The translations under genes were made by a program, and so were the position numbers. Shown here in pieces: positions 1 to 8,160 of a stretch of DNA of 64,000 nucleotides. Location: the NCBI RefSeq assembly GCF_002902945.1, contig NZ_CP026101.1, forward strand, positions 3,286,001 through 3,350,000. Reading direction: 5' to 3'. The notes under the pieces were generated by a model, which saw only the letters and a program-made list of their open reading frames with translations, was not told the origin of the DNA and ran no database searches. Origin of the DNA: Paraburkholderia caribensis (GTDB lineage Bacteria > Pseudomonadota > Gammaproteobacteria > Burkholderiales > Burkholderiaceae). Each line of letters starts with the position of its first letter. Positions within the stretch are counted from its first letter, which is position 1.

Positions 1-441
1 AATCGCCGAACCGAGCACCGCGAACGCGATGATATAAAGCGGCGCGCTGAAGCTCATCGGAATGAACCAGACCGTGACGATGAATACGCCCAGCCCGACG
101 CTCAATCCGCGCACCACAGCCGCGAGCACATACGCGCCGTACATTTCCCAATGCGAGAGCGGCGGCAGCAGCACGAACACCAGATTGCCCGTGATCTTCG
201 ACTGGATCAGCGACGACGAACTGTTCGCGAACGCGTTCTGCAGCACGCTCATCATCACGAGGCCCGGCACGAGAAAGCTCGTGTACAGCACACCCGGATA
301 GACCTGCACGTGATCGCGCAGCGCGTGGCCAAAAATGGTCAGATACAGCAATGCGGTAACGACGGGCGCGAGCACCGTCTGGAACGAGACTTTCCAGAAG
401 CGCAGCAGCTCCTTGTAGAACAACGTACGGAAACCGCTCAT
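1..441 (-). CDS. ABC-2 type transporter permease, partial (C-terminal end beyond the window)
   Basis: The first 147 residues of an inner-membrane permease run off the left edge. The N-terminus (MSGFRTLFYKELLRFWKV) has the amphipathic elbow helix typical of ABC-2 exporters such as YadH, followed by hydrophobic segments around residues 20-40, 55-75 and 105-140. The ATG overlaps the stop of the upstream ATPase by four bases (ATGA), so the two are translationally coupled and should form one exporter. The substrate cannot be told from sequence. Family assignment is firm, function is not. Confidence 0.85.
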   Translation of the reverse strand, partial: MSGFRTLFYKELLRFWKVSFQTVLAPVVTALLYLTIFGHALRDHVQVYPGVLYTSFLVPGLVMMSVLQNAFANSSSSLIQSKITGNLVFVLLPPLSHWEMYGAYVLAAVVRGLSVGLGVFIVTVWFIPMSFSAPLYIIAFAVLGSAI

Positions 442-1364
442 GCCAACCCCTCGACCACTTCCGGCCCGTTCATCACCTGCATGAACACGTCTTCGAGGTC
501 GGCCTTGCGGACCTCGATTTCCTCGAACGTACAACCCGCCGTGCGGCATTGCGCGAGGATGCGCTCCACGTCGTCGTAGCTCGACAGGCGCAGCAGATGT
601 TGACGTCCGTTGACATTGGTGGGATCGACTTCGAGCGCCCGCAATTCGGCGGGCAGCACGCCCTGCGCGAAACGGATGAACAGTTGCGTGCCGGCGAAAC
701 GTTCAAGCAGCGTGCTCGTCCGTTCCAGCGCGACGACTTCACCGCGCCGCAGCATCGCGATGCGGTCGCACAGCGATTCGGCTTCTTCCAGATAGTGCGT
801 GGTCAGCACGATCGTGTGCCCTTCGCGGTTCAGGCGCGAGATGAATTTCCACAGCGTCTGGCGCAGTTCGACATCGACGCCTGCCGTCGGCTCGTCGAGC
901 ACGATCACGGGTGGCCGGTGCACCAGCGCCTGCGCGACCAGCACGCGGCGCTTCATCCCGCCCGACAGCGCGCGCATGTTCGCGTCGGCTTTTTCGGTGA
1001 GATCGAGATTGGCCATCACTTCGTCGATCCAGTCGTCGTTCTTGCGCAGGCCGAAGTAGCCCGACTGGATGCGCAGCGTCTCGCGCACGGTGAAGAACGG
1101 ATCGAACACGAGTTCCTGCGGCACGACGCCGAGCGCGCGGCGCGCAAGACGGAAGCCGTCGACGACGTGGTGGCCGTGAACCGTGATGCTGCCTTCATCG
1201 GCGCGTGCGAGCCCGGCAAGGATGCTGATGAGCGTCGTCTTGCCGGCGCCGTTCGGACCGAGCAGCCCGAAGAATTCGCCTTGTTCGACGGTGAAGCTGA
1301 CGCCTTTGAGCGCTTGCAGATCCTTGTAGCGCTTCCTGACGTTACGAATTTCAATCGCTGACAT
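438..1364 (-). CDS. ABC transporter ATP-binding protein (YadG/CcmA-like)
   Basis: A 308-residue nucleotide-binding subunit. Walker A GPNGAGKT lies at residues 36-43, the signature LSGGMKRR near residue 135, and Walker B with the D-loop (VIVLDEPTAGVD) near residue 154, followed by the switch His in TTHYLEEAE. The roughly 80-residue C-terminal extension is typical of NBDs paired with ABC-2 permeases. It pairs with the overlapping downstream permease. It follows the mla genes in the same direction after a 265-bp gap (1365-1629) in which I see no gene. It may be co-transcribed with mla, but nothing here shows a role in lipid transport. Confidence 0.9.
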   Translation of the reverse strand: MSAIEIRNVRKRYKDLQALKGVSFTVEQGEFFGLLGPNGAGKTTLISILAGLARADEGSITVHGHHVVDGFRLARRALGVVPQELVFDPFFTVRETLRIQSGYFGLRKNDDWIDEVMANLDLTEKADANMRALSGGMKRRVLVAQALVHRPPVIVLDEPTAGVDVELRQTLWKFISRLNREGHTIVLTTHYLEEAESLCDRIAMLRRGEVVALERTSTLLERFAGTQLFIRFAQGVLPAELRALEVDPTNVNGRQHLLRLSSYDDVERILAQCRTAGCTFEEIEVRKADLEDVFMQVMNGPEVVEGLA

Positions 1365-1629
1365 GACTGTGCGCCGTCAAGGTGGACAGCGCCTGATAGA
1401 TCGCCCGGCAAGGGCGCGAAAGCATGGGGGAACGAAATTGGGGCCGGGTGCAAAAGACCGCTTGCGCTATCTTGCAACCTCTACGGCCGTTTCCGCGATG
1501 CGGGATGAAACGGCCACGCGCCAAAAAACGTTTGATTATAGGGCAAAAGTCGAACCGGCCGACTTGCCTTGGGAGAACGTGAGCCAGCGCAAAGCGTGAA
1601 ACGCGGCGCGACTCACTGACGCGTGAGCG

Positions 1630-1935
1630 TCAATGTCGTACGGTGATGAGGGTATCGACACCGTAGGCTTGTGCGAGACTGGACAGCCCCGCAGGGAGGT
1701 TGACGACGACGAGCGGCGTGCCGCGCGCGCTCGCCGCGCGTTGCCATGCGAGCAGCACGGCAAGCGCCGACGAATCGAATTGCGTGAGTGCCGCGCAGTC
1801 GACCGCCGTCGCGCCGCCGCCGATGCGCGCGAGACCGGCCTCGAGCGCGGCCTTCGCGCTCGCGTGGGTCAAGGTGCTGCCGGTTTCGAACGTGTTGACG
1901 GGCGTGCTCACCGGCGCGCTGACGAAGTTGTTCAC
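1630..1935 (-). CDS. mlaB: MlaB-like STAS-domain protein of the Mla ABC transporter
   Basis: About 101 residues forming a STAS domain. The core AVDCAALTQFDSSALAVLLAW matches the strand-loop-helix with the conserved D-S/T-S-A motif that contacts MlaF. I chose the GTG at 1935 because it overlaps the mlaC stop (GTGA), and the residues before the domain are short, as in the family. A longer reading from 2052 runs antisense-like through mlaC and is not credible. MlaB binds and stabilises MlaF in the cytoplasm. The other Mla subunits lie immediately upstream in order F-E-D-A-C-B. Confidence 0.85.
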   Translation of the reverse strand: MNNFVSAPVSTPVNTFETGSTLTHASAKAALEAGLARIGGGATAVDCAALTQFDSSALAVLLAWQRAASARGTPLVVVNLPAGLSSLAQAYGVDTLITVRH

Positions 1936-2564
1936 GACTGTTTGCCGTTCGCGAGTTGCTGGTTGCGTGCCGTCAGGAACTGGATCAGACCGTCGACGCC
2001 GCTCTTCTGGATCTGCTCGTTGAACTGCTGCTGGTACGCCTGGATCAGCCATGCGCCGAGCACGTTCAGGTCATACACGCGCCAGCCTTGCGGCGTCTTG
2101 TACAGACGGTAGTCGAGTTCGACGGGCGAGCCGTTGTTCATCACGACCGAGCGGACCACCACGTCGGTGTCTTCCGGGCTCGCGCGGAACGGCTTGTACT
2201 GGATTTCCTGATCCCTCACCTGAGCCAGCGCGCCAGAATACGTACGGATCAACAGGGTCTTGAACTGCTCGACGACGGCGTTCTGCTGCTCCGGCGTCGC
2301 CGTGCGCCAGTTGCGGCCCATCGCGAGCTGCGTCGTGCGGCGGAAGTCCGTGTACGGAAGAATCTTCTCGTTCACGAGCTTCGTGACGGCGCCGATATTG
2401 CCGCTCTGGATCGTCTTGTCGGCGCGCACGGCGTCGATCACCTGCTGCGTGACGGTCTTGACCATCGTGTCCGGGTTGCTGCTGTCGACGGCTTGCGCGG
2501 ACGCCGCGCCGCTGAACGCAAAGAGAGCTGCAATAAACGGGATAAAGAAGAAGAATTTTTTCAT
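1932..2564 (-). CDS. mlaC: MlaC periplasmic phospholipid-binding protein
   Basis: A 210-residue protein with a Sec signal peptide (MKKFFFF.., cleavage after about ASAQA, residue 25). The rest matches the MlaC/Ttg2D fold, including KILPYTDFRR and the MGRNWRTATPEQQ segment near residues 85-98. MlaC shuttles phospholipid across the periplasm between the outer-membrane MlaA complex and the inner-membrane MlaFEDB complex. The 137-bp gap to mlaA upstream contains no gene. Length and context agree with the family. Confidence 0.93.
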   Translation of the reverse strand: MKKFFFFIPFIAALFAFSGAASAQAVDSSNPDTMVKTVTQQVIDAVRADKTIQSGNIGAVTKLVNEKILPYTDFRRTTQLAMGRNWRTATPEQQNAVVEQFKTLLIRTYSGALAQVRDQEIQYKPFRASPEDTDVVVRSVVMNNGSPVELDYRLYKTPQGWRVYDLNVLGAWLIQAYQQQFNEQIQKSGVDGLIQFLTARNQQLANGKQS

Positions 2565-2701
2565 TTCCAGTCCTGCAAAAAAAATAAGCTTAGGTTGGAG
2601 GCGACGATATCACGCGAGTTCAGCCGCAATCCACGCCCAAACTGCGAGAAACGTATCCGAGTGTTACGACAGACGGATACGCCGCTCGCATGTGCCATGC
2701 C

Positions 2702-3634
2702 TCAGTGCAGCTTCAGCGACGGGTAGCCGAAGTGCGCCGGCGGCACGATCTGGCCGCCGGGGACCGTCGGCGGCGCGTCGGTTTCCGACGCGGGCTGCGC
2801 GGCACCCGGGGCATCGTTGGAAGACGCGCCCGAAGCCGCCTGCGGCGCCGAAGCCGGCGCGGGCGCAGGCGTCGTTGCCGCGCCGCCGTCGACGTCTTCG
2901 TATTTCGGCAGCGGTGCTTCGCTACCGTAGTCCGGCAGCCCCGTGGACGCATTGCCGCCCGTCAGCAGATAGCGGCGGCGCTGCAGATACGCGTTACGCA
3001 CGAACGAGTATTTGTCGAGCGCCGCGCCTTCGAGCACGTCGCTTGCGTTCAGCAGGTTCGCGCGCGTGTTGACCACGTTCAGACCGTAGAGCGCCCAGCT
3101 CACGCTGTCCGGCTGCACGTACGTGAGCGGGTTGATGAAGTAGTTGCCCACCATGCCCACGCCGTCGCGCACGGTACTCGGCCCGAACAGCGGCAACACC
3201 AGATACGGACCCGCCGGCACGCCGTAGTGGCCGAGCGTCAGGCCGAGGTCGTTGTCGTGCTTGGGCAGCTTGGCGAGCGTCGCGACGTCGAACAGACCGC
3301 CGACGCCGAAGATCGTGTTGATCACGATCCGCATGATGTCCGATACGCCGTCGGCGATCTTCAGCTGCAGCAGATTGTTCGCCGCGATGTACACGTCGCC
3401 GATGTTCGAGAAGAAGTTCGTGACGCTGTCACGCACCGGTTGCGGCGTGACGAACACATAGCCCTTCGCGACCGGCTTCAACGCGTACTTGTCGAGCGTG
3501 TCGTTGAAGGTGAAGACCGTACGGTTGAAGCCCTCGATCGGATCTTCCTTCGTCGGATTCTGAACGGTTGCGCAACCCGCCAGGGCTGCCACCGCCAGCG
3601 TGATCCCCGCGACACGTAAGCGTGTCGTGTTCAT
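2702..3634 (-). CDS. mlaA: MlaA (VacJ) outer-membrane lipoprotein
   Basis: A 310-residue VacJ-family lipoprotein. The signal peptide ends in the lipobox LAGC, making Cys21 the lipidated residue. The family opening DPIEGFNRTVFTFNDTLDKY follows, then the NFFSNIGD and GLTLGHYGVPAGPYLVLP motifs. The C-terminal 70 residues are rich in Ala, Pro and Gly and look disordered, a common betaproteobacterial addition. MlaA removes phospholipid from the outer leaflet and passes it to MlaC. A strong Shine-Dalgarno (AAGGAG) precedes the ATG. In E. coli mlaA is unlinked; here it sits between mlaD and mlaC. Confidence 0.95.
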   Translation of the reverse strand: MNTTRLRVAGITLAVAALAGCATVQNPTKEDPIEGFNRTVFTFNDTLDKYALKPVAKGYVFVTPQPVRDSVTNFFSNIGDVYIAANNLLQLKIADGVSDIMRIVINTIFGVGGLFDVATLAKLPKHDNDLGLTLGHYGVPAGPYLVLPLFGPSTVRDGVGMVGNYFINPLTYVQPDSVSWALYGLNVVNTRANLLNASDVLEGAALDKYSFVRNAYLQRRRYLLTGGNASTGLPDYGSEAPLPKYEDVDGGAATTPAPAPASAPQAASGASSNDAPGAAQPASETDAPPTVPGGQIVPPAHFGYPSLKLH

Positions 3635-3645
3635 TGTTGTTCTCC

Positions 3646-4206
3646 TTATTGGCCGGATGCACCCGAAGCAGCCGCAGCCGGCGCTGCAGGAGCCGGCTCC
3701 GCAGGCGCAGGTGCCGCAGCGGACGCACCGGGTTTGGCAGCGCCCGAATCCGCTGCCTTGCTATACAGGAACTGCCCGATCAGATTCTCCAGGACGATTG
3801 CCGATTGGGTCATCGTGATCGTGTCGCCGGCTTTCAGCATTTCGCTGTCGCCACCCGGCTCAAGACCGATGTACTGCTCACCCAACAGGCCCGACGTCAG
3901 AATCTTCGCGGACGTGTCTTTCGGAAACTGATACTGCTTGTCGAGGTCGAGCGTCACGAGCGCCTGATACGAATTGCTGTCGAAGCCGATCGATTCGACG
4001 CGGCCCACCGTCACGCCCGCGCTCTTCACGGGCGCGCGCACCTTGAGGCCGCCGATATTGTCGAACTTCAGCTTGACCGGGTATGTCGCCTGAAACGACA
4101 GCGAGCTCATGTTGCCGGCCTTCAGCGCGAGGAACAGCAACGCAATGAAGCCGAGCACCACGAACAGACCTACCCAGAAATCGAGAGCAGTTTTTTTCAT
4201 CGTCAT
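3646..4206 (-). CDS. mlaD: MlaD MCE-domain lipid-transfer protein
   Basis: 186 residues: one N-terminal membrane anchor (LDFWVGLFVVLGFIALLFLA, residues 8-27), then a single MCE domain (FDNIGGLKVRAPVKSAGVTV through GLLGEQYIGLEPGG), then an Ala/Pro-rich tail. MlaD forms the hexameric periplasmic ring on MlaFE. An internal ATG two codons in (4200) is an equally possible start because a GGGATG sequence precedes it. It lies 72 bp after mlaE and 11 bp before mlaA. Confidence 0.93.
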   Translation of the reverse strand: MTMKKTALDFWVGLFVVLGFIALLFLALKAGNMSSLSFQATYPVKLKFDNIGGLKVRAPVKSAGVTVGRVESIGFDSNSYQALVTLDLDKQYQFPKDTSAKILTSGLLGEQYIGLEPGGDSEMLKAGDTITMTQSAIVLENLIGQFLYSKAADSGAAKPGASAAAPAPAEPAPAAPAAAASGASGQ

Positions 4207-4278
4207 CCCAAAGAGAATCTATGCCGCCGCGGCGTGAGCGCTGCGCGGCGCACCGCGCGAAGCCTGGCTCGCCACCGC

Positions 4279-5046
4279 CTAGCTGAACATCAGCGCGGTC
4301 AGCAGGAAATCGAGGCCGAGCACGGCCAGCGACGCGTAGACGACTGTCTTGGTCGTCGCGCGCGACACGCCTTCCGGCGTGGGCTTCGCTTCGTAGCCCT
4401 GGTAGAGCGCGATGAACGTCACCGCGAAGCCGAACACGATGCTCTTGATCACACCGTTGCCGACGTCGCGATACGCATCGACGCCACCCTGCATCTGCGA
4501 CCAGAACGCGCCGGCGTCGACGCCGATCATCAGCACGCCCACCACGTAACCGCCGAGCACGCCCACCGCACTGAAAATCGCCGCGAGAATCGGCATCGAA
4601 ATGATGCCCGCCCACATGCGCGGCGCGACGACCACTTTCAGAGGATCGACGGCCATCATCTCCATCGCCGTCAGTTGCTCGCCCGCCTTCATCAGGCCGA
4701 TTTCGGCCGTGAGCGACGTGCCCGCGCGACCGGCGAACAGCAGCGCCGTCACGACGGGGCCGAGCTCGCGCACCAGCGACAGCGCGACGAGCAGCCCGAG
4801 CGCCTGTTCGGAACCGTAGCGGTTGAGCGTGTAGTAACCCTGCAAGCCGAGCACGAAGCCGACGAACAGCCCCGACACCGCGATGATCACCAGCGAATAG
4901 TTACCCACGAAGTGGATCTGCTTCGTGACAAGACGCGGACGGCGCAGCAGCGGGAAAAATTCGAGCACGAGGCGCAGAAACATGCGCGTCGCATAACCCG
5001 TTTGCCCGAGCCCGCAAATGACGGAACGGCCGATGAAGCTGATCAT
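4279..5046 (-). CDS. mlaE: MlaE phospholipid ABC transporter permease
   Basis: A 255-residue polytopic membrane protein with the MlaE/YrbE signature LVRELGPVVTALLFAGRAGTS near residues 91-111, followed by the EIGLMKAGEQLTAMEMM coupling-helix region. It has the usual five to six hydrophobic segments. The start overlaps the mlaF stop by four bases (ATGA). It forms the inner-membrane channel energised by MlaF. Confidence 0.95.
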   Translation of the reverse strand: MISFIGRSVICGLGQTGYATRMFLRLVLEFFPLLRRPRLVTKQIHFVGNYSLVIIAVSGLFVGFVLGLQGYYTLNRYGSEQALGLLVALSLVRELGPVVTALLFAGRAGTSLTAEIGLMKAGEQLTAMEMMAVDPLKVVVAPRMWAGIISMPILAAIFSAVGVLGGYVVGVLMIGVDAGAFWSQMQGGVDAYRDVGNGVIKSIVFGFAVTFIALYQGYEAKPTPEGVSRATTKTVVYASLAVLGLDFLLTALMFS

Positions 5047-5864
5047 GCGCGGCCTCCGCCAATGCCGAAATCCGCCGCGAGCGGCGTGTTGCTCGGATAG
5101 TGAAATTTGAACGGGCCGTCGGGCGTGCCGTCGATGAACTGGCGCACGGTCGGGTCGGTCGACGCGCGCAGCTCGGCCGGCGTGCCTTCCGCGAGGACGC
5201 CGCCGTTGGCGAGGAAGTAGACGTAGTCGGCGATCGCGAACGATTCGGGCACGTCGTGCGTGACGAGGATCGACGTCGCGCCGAGCGCCGTGTTGAGCGC
5301 GCGGATCAGGTTAGCCGTGATGCCGAGCGAAATGGGGTCGAGACCGGCGAACGGCTCGTCGTACATCATCAGTTCAGGATCGAGTGCGATGGCGCGGGCC
5401 AGCGCCACGCGGCGGGCCATGCCGCCCGAAATCTCCGACGGCGCGAGGTCGCGTGCGCCGCGCAGGCCGACCGCGTTGAGCTTCATCAACACGAGGTCGC
5501 GGATCAGTTCTTCGGGGAGATCGGTGTGCTCGCGCAGGGCGAAGGCGACGTTTTCGAACACCGACATGTCGGTGAACAGCGCGCCGAACTGAAACAGCAT
5601 GCCCATCTTGCGACGCAGCGCGTACAGGCCGTCACGCGTCTGCGCGCCGATGTCCTGCCCGTGGAACATCACCTGGCCGCGCTGCGCGCGCACCAGGCCG
5701 CCGATCAGCCGCAGCACGGTCGTCTTGCCGCATCCCGAGCCGCCCATGACCGCGACCACCTGGCCGCGTTTGAAGCGCAGATTCAGGTTCGACAGGACGA
5801 GCCGCTCGCCATAGCCGAAGTCGACGTCGCGCAGCTCAAGGAGGGTCTCGGAAGAGGAAGGCAC
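5043..5864 (-). CDS. mlaF: MlaF phospholipid ABC transporter ATPase
   Basis: A 273-residue NBD: Walker A GGSGCGKT at residues 41-48, signature ISGGMARR near 146, Walker B LMMYDEPFAGLDP near 165, and VTHDVPES with the switch His. The start codon is GTG; no upstream in-frame ATG is usable. It is the first gene of the mla operon, with a possible promoter in the 86-bp gap upstream. The C-terminal extension (PDGPFKFHYPSNTPLAADFG) is the region that MlaF homologues use to bind MlaB or the neighbouring subunit. Confidence 0.93.
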   Translation of the reverse strand: MPSSSETLLELRDVDFGYGERLVLSNLNLRFKRGQVVAVMGGSGCGKTTVLRLIGGLVRAQRGQVMFHGQDIGAQTRDGLYALRRKMGMLFQFGALFTDMSVFENVAFALREHTDLPEELIRDLVLMKLNAVGLRGARDLAPSEISGGMARRVALARAIALDPELMMYDEPFAGLDPISLGITANLIRALNTALGATSILVTHDVPESFAIADYVYFLANGGVLAEGTPAELRASTDPTVRQFIDGTPDGPFKFHYPSNTPLAADFGIGGGRA

Positions 5865-5896
5865 GTAGCTGACAGTCCTTTTACACGGAAGGCCGA

Positions 5897-5902
5897 ATTA
5901 TA
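5897..5902 (-). promoter_or_regulatory. possible -10 box for the mla operon
   Basis: On the minus strand TATAAT lies 33 bases upstream of the mlaF GTG, inside a 7-bp inverted repeat (GAAGGCC/GGCCTTC, 5888-5909). No convincing -35 hexamer is visible at 16-18 bp, so this is a weak call. Confidence 0.3.
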
Positions 5903-5950
5903 GGGCCTTCGTGCAAACCCTGCCTTGACGACGCTAACGATTTAACTTTT

Positions 5951-7072
5951 CTAAACTTTTTGTTGTAAAAACGCTTTCTGTAACGTCGCAGCGGCCGATG
6001 CGGGATCGGCAGCTTCCGTGATCGCGCGCACCACGGCGGCGCTTTTCACGCCGGTAGCGAGCACTTGCGGCAGCACATCGCCGCTGATCCCGCCGATCGC
6101 AACGAGCGGCACGACGCCATCCAGAAGTTTCACGTAGCGTGCGAGCCTTGCCAGACCTTGCGGCGCGGTCGGCATCACTTTCGTCGTGGTCGGGAACACT
6201 GCGCCGAGCGCGATGTAGCTCGGCCGGAAGTGCAGCGCGGTCAGCATTTCGTAGTAACCGTGCGTCGACAGGCCGAGGCGCACGCCTGCCTTCGACAGCG
6301 CATGCAGATCGGCCGTATGCACGTCTTCCTGACCGAGGTGCACGCCGTACGCGCCCGCGTCGATGGCCGCCTGCCAGTGATCGTTGATGAAAACGCACGC
6401 GCCATGCTCGCGGCCCGCCGCGACCGAACGTGCGATTTCCCGCTTCAGTTCTTCCGGCTCAGCCGTCTTGCGACGCAGTTGCAACGTCTTCACGCCGAAC
6501 CCGGCCACGCGCTCGACCCATTCCGCGGTCGGCAGCACGGCGTAGAGGCCGAGTGCGTCCGGACATGCAGCGAAAGCTTGCGCAGGCGCGTCCGGCAAAC
6601 CGGCGACGCGCGGGAAGTGCGACATGTCGCACGGCCACGCATCGTCGGACCTTGTTTCGTCGCCGTCGCGCCACGCGAGCGCGAGCACCAGCGCATCGTG
6701 CGGATCGAAGCCGCAATCGAGGAACGCAGCGAGCGCGGCAATCCAGTCTTCCGCGAGATGGCCTTCCAGCTGATAGCGCACGCCGCCCAGATGCAGCACC
6801 GCCCGACCTTCGGCGGCCTCGATCACGCCCGCGCCCTGGGTCTGCCAGCGCGCGATCTGTTCGACATGCTGCGCGCTGCTTTGCTTCAGGTCGGTGAAGA
6901 CGATCAGGTCGCCGCCATTCGCGTCGTCGGGCGGCGTCAGGCAGATACGCCAGTCGACGTGCGTCGGCGGCCAGTCGCCGAGGTGCGCACGGATGCGTTC
7001 GGCCGCTTCCGTGAGTTCGTCGGCGGGTGGCCAGAACAGATCGCGGCCCGCGAGTTTCAGTGTCTCCGTCAT
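5951..7072 (-). CDS. thiE: thiamine-phosphate synthase ThiE with N-terminal extension
   Basis: The C-terminal 205 residues are a TIM-barrel ThiE: FINDHWQAAIDAGAYGVHLGQ, the GLSTHGYYE phosphate loop, YIALGAVFPTTTK and VAIGGISGDVL. ThiE joins HMP-pyrophosphate to the thiazole phosphate. At 373 residues it is about 160 longer than stand-alone ThiE. The extension (residues 1-165) contains GGDLIVFTDLK and an AAFLDCGFDPHDALVLALAW helix that faintly resembles the end of ThiD-type kinases, but it has no recognisable catalytic site. The start overlaps the thiG stop by four bases (ATGA). It is the last gene of the thi operon. Confidence 0.9.
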   Translation of the reverse strand: MTETLKLAGRDLFWPPADELTEAAERIRAHLGDWPPTHVDWRICLTPPDDANGGDLIVFTDLKQSSAQHVEQIARWQTQGAGVIEAAEGRAVLHLGGVRYQLEGHLAEDWIAALAAFLDCGFDPHDALVLALAWRDGDETRSDDAWPCDMSHFPRVAGLPDAPAQAFAACPDALGLYAVLPTAEWVERVAGFGVKTLQLRRKTAEPEELKREIARSVAAGREHGACVFINDHWQAAIDAGAYGVHLGQEDVHTADLHALSKAGVRLGLSTHGYYEMLTALHFRPSYIALGAVFPTTTKVMPTAPQGLARLARYVKLLDGVVPLVAIGGISGDVLPQVLATGVKSAAVVRAITEAADPASAAATLQKAFLQQKV

Positions 7073-7893
7073 GCCGCAGCGCTCCCATCCTGATGCCAGA
7101 ACGGCATGCCGACGACAGGCGTGCTCGCGTGGGCAGTTTCACGTTCGGCCATCGGGCCGGCGAGATAAGCCTCGCGGCCGGCTTCGACGCCCATCGCAAA
7201 GGCGCGTGCCATCGTCTCCGGATGCGTGGCCTGCGACACGGCCGTATTCAGCAGCACGCCGTCGAAGCCCCATTCCATCACCTGGCATGCATGCGACGGC
7301 ACGCCGAGGCCCGCGTCGACGATCAGCGGCACGTCGGGCAAACGCTCGCGCAGCACGCGCAAGCCATACGGATTCACGACGCCCTTGCCCGTGCCGATCG
7401 GCGCACCCCACGGCATCAGCGCTTCACAGCCCGCATCGAGCAGACGCCGTCCGATCACGAGATCTTCCGTGCAATACGGCAGCACCTTGAAGCCGTCCTT
7501 CACCAGTTGCGCGGCCGCTTCGATCAGGCCGACCGGGTCGGGCTGCAGCGTGTAGTCGTCGCCGATCAGTTCGAGCTTGATCCAGTCGGTATCGAAGACT
7601 TCGCGCGCCATGTGCGCCGTCGTCACCGCCTCGCTCACCGTCTGGCAGCCGGCCGTGTTCGGCAGCAGCGGCACGCCGTGGCGCTTGAGCAGATCGAAGA
7701 AGCCGGCTTCCGCGCCGCCCTCGCTCATCTGCCGGCGCAGCGCGACCGTCACCATGCCCGGCTTCGACGCCGCGATCGAATCCGACAGCGACTGCAGCGA
7801 CGGATAGCGCGACGTGCCCAGCAGCACGCGGCTCTGGAAGGTTTCGCCGTAAAGCGTGAGCGCGTCGGCGGGTGCGTTCGCGTGTGAGTTCAT
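7069..7893 (-). CDS. thiG: thiazole synthase ThiG
   Basis: 274 residues. It starts LTLYGETFQSRVLLGTSRYPS like the family, carries the Schiff-base Lys region (DWIKLELIGDDYTLQPDP), and has the phosphate-binding GVVNPYGL and VDAGLGVPSHA segments. It makes the thiazole phosphate from DXP, dehydroglycine and ThiS thiocarboxylate. I chose the ATG at 7893 because AAGGAA lies about 7 bases upstream; an in-frame ATG at 7944 lacks this and adds 17 atypical residues. It sits 59 bp after thiS. Confidence 0.95.
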   Translation of the reverse strand: MNSHANAPADALTLYGETFQSRVLLGTSRYPSLQSLSDSIAASKPGMVTVALRRQMSEGGAEAGFFDLLKRHGVPLLPNTAGCQTVSEAVTTAHMAREVFDTDWIKLELIGDDYTLQPDPVGLIEAAAQLVKDGFKVLPYCTEDLVIGRRLLDAGCEALMPWGAPIGTGKGVVNPYGLRVLRERLPDVPLIVDAGLGVPSHACQVMEWGFDGVLLNTAVSQATHPETMARAFAMGVEAGREAYLAGPMAERETAHASTPVVGMPFWHQDGSAAA

Positions 7894-7952
7894 GTGTGAT
7901 TCCTTGTCAGTGGCTTGCGTCTCGTGGCCTGGCTTTGGCTGCAACTTCAGCT

Positions 7953-8150
7953 TCAGCCGCCCGCGACGGGATGCACGACATCGAGCTTGTCGCCCGCCTG
8001 CAACGCGCGCGCCGCATGCTGCCCACGCGCGACGAAATTGCCGTTCAGCGCGACGGCGAACGGGGGCCGCGCGCCGTACGCGCTGAGCGCGTCGGCGACG
8101 GTCGCGCCTTCGGGCAGCGACAGCGGCTTCTGGTTGATCTGAATGTCCAT
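7953..8150 (-). CDS. thiS: sulfur carrier protein ThiS
   Basis: A 65-residue ubiquitin-like protein starting MDIQINQKPLSLPEGATVAD and ending in the diagnostic Gly-Gly (HPVAGG), the site of adenylation and thiocarboxylation. A longer in-frame reading to 8267 overlaps thiO heavily and lacks family similarity at its N-terminus, so the ATG at 8150 is right. It lies 10 bp after thiO. The adenylating enzyme (ThiF/MoeB) is not in the window. Confidence 0.93.
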   Translation of the reverse strand: MDIQINQKPLSLPEGATVADALSAYGARPPFAVALNGNFVARGQHAARALQAGDKLDVVHPVAGG

Positions 8151-8160
8151 GTCTATGAGT

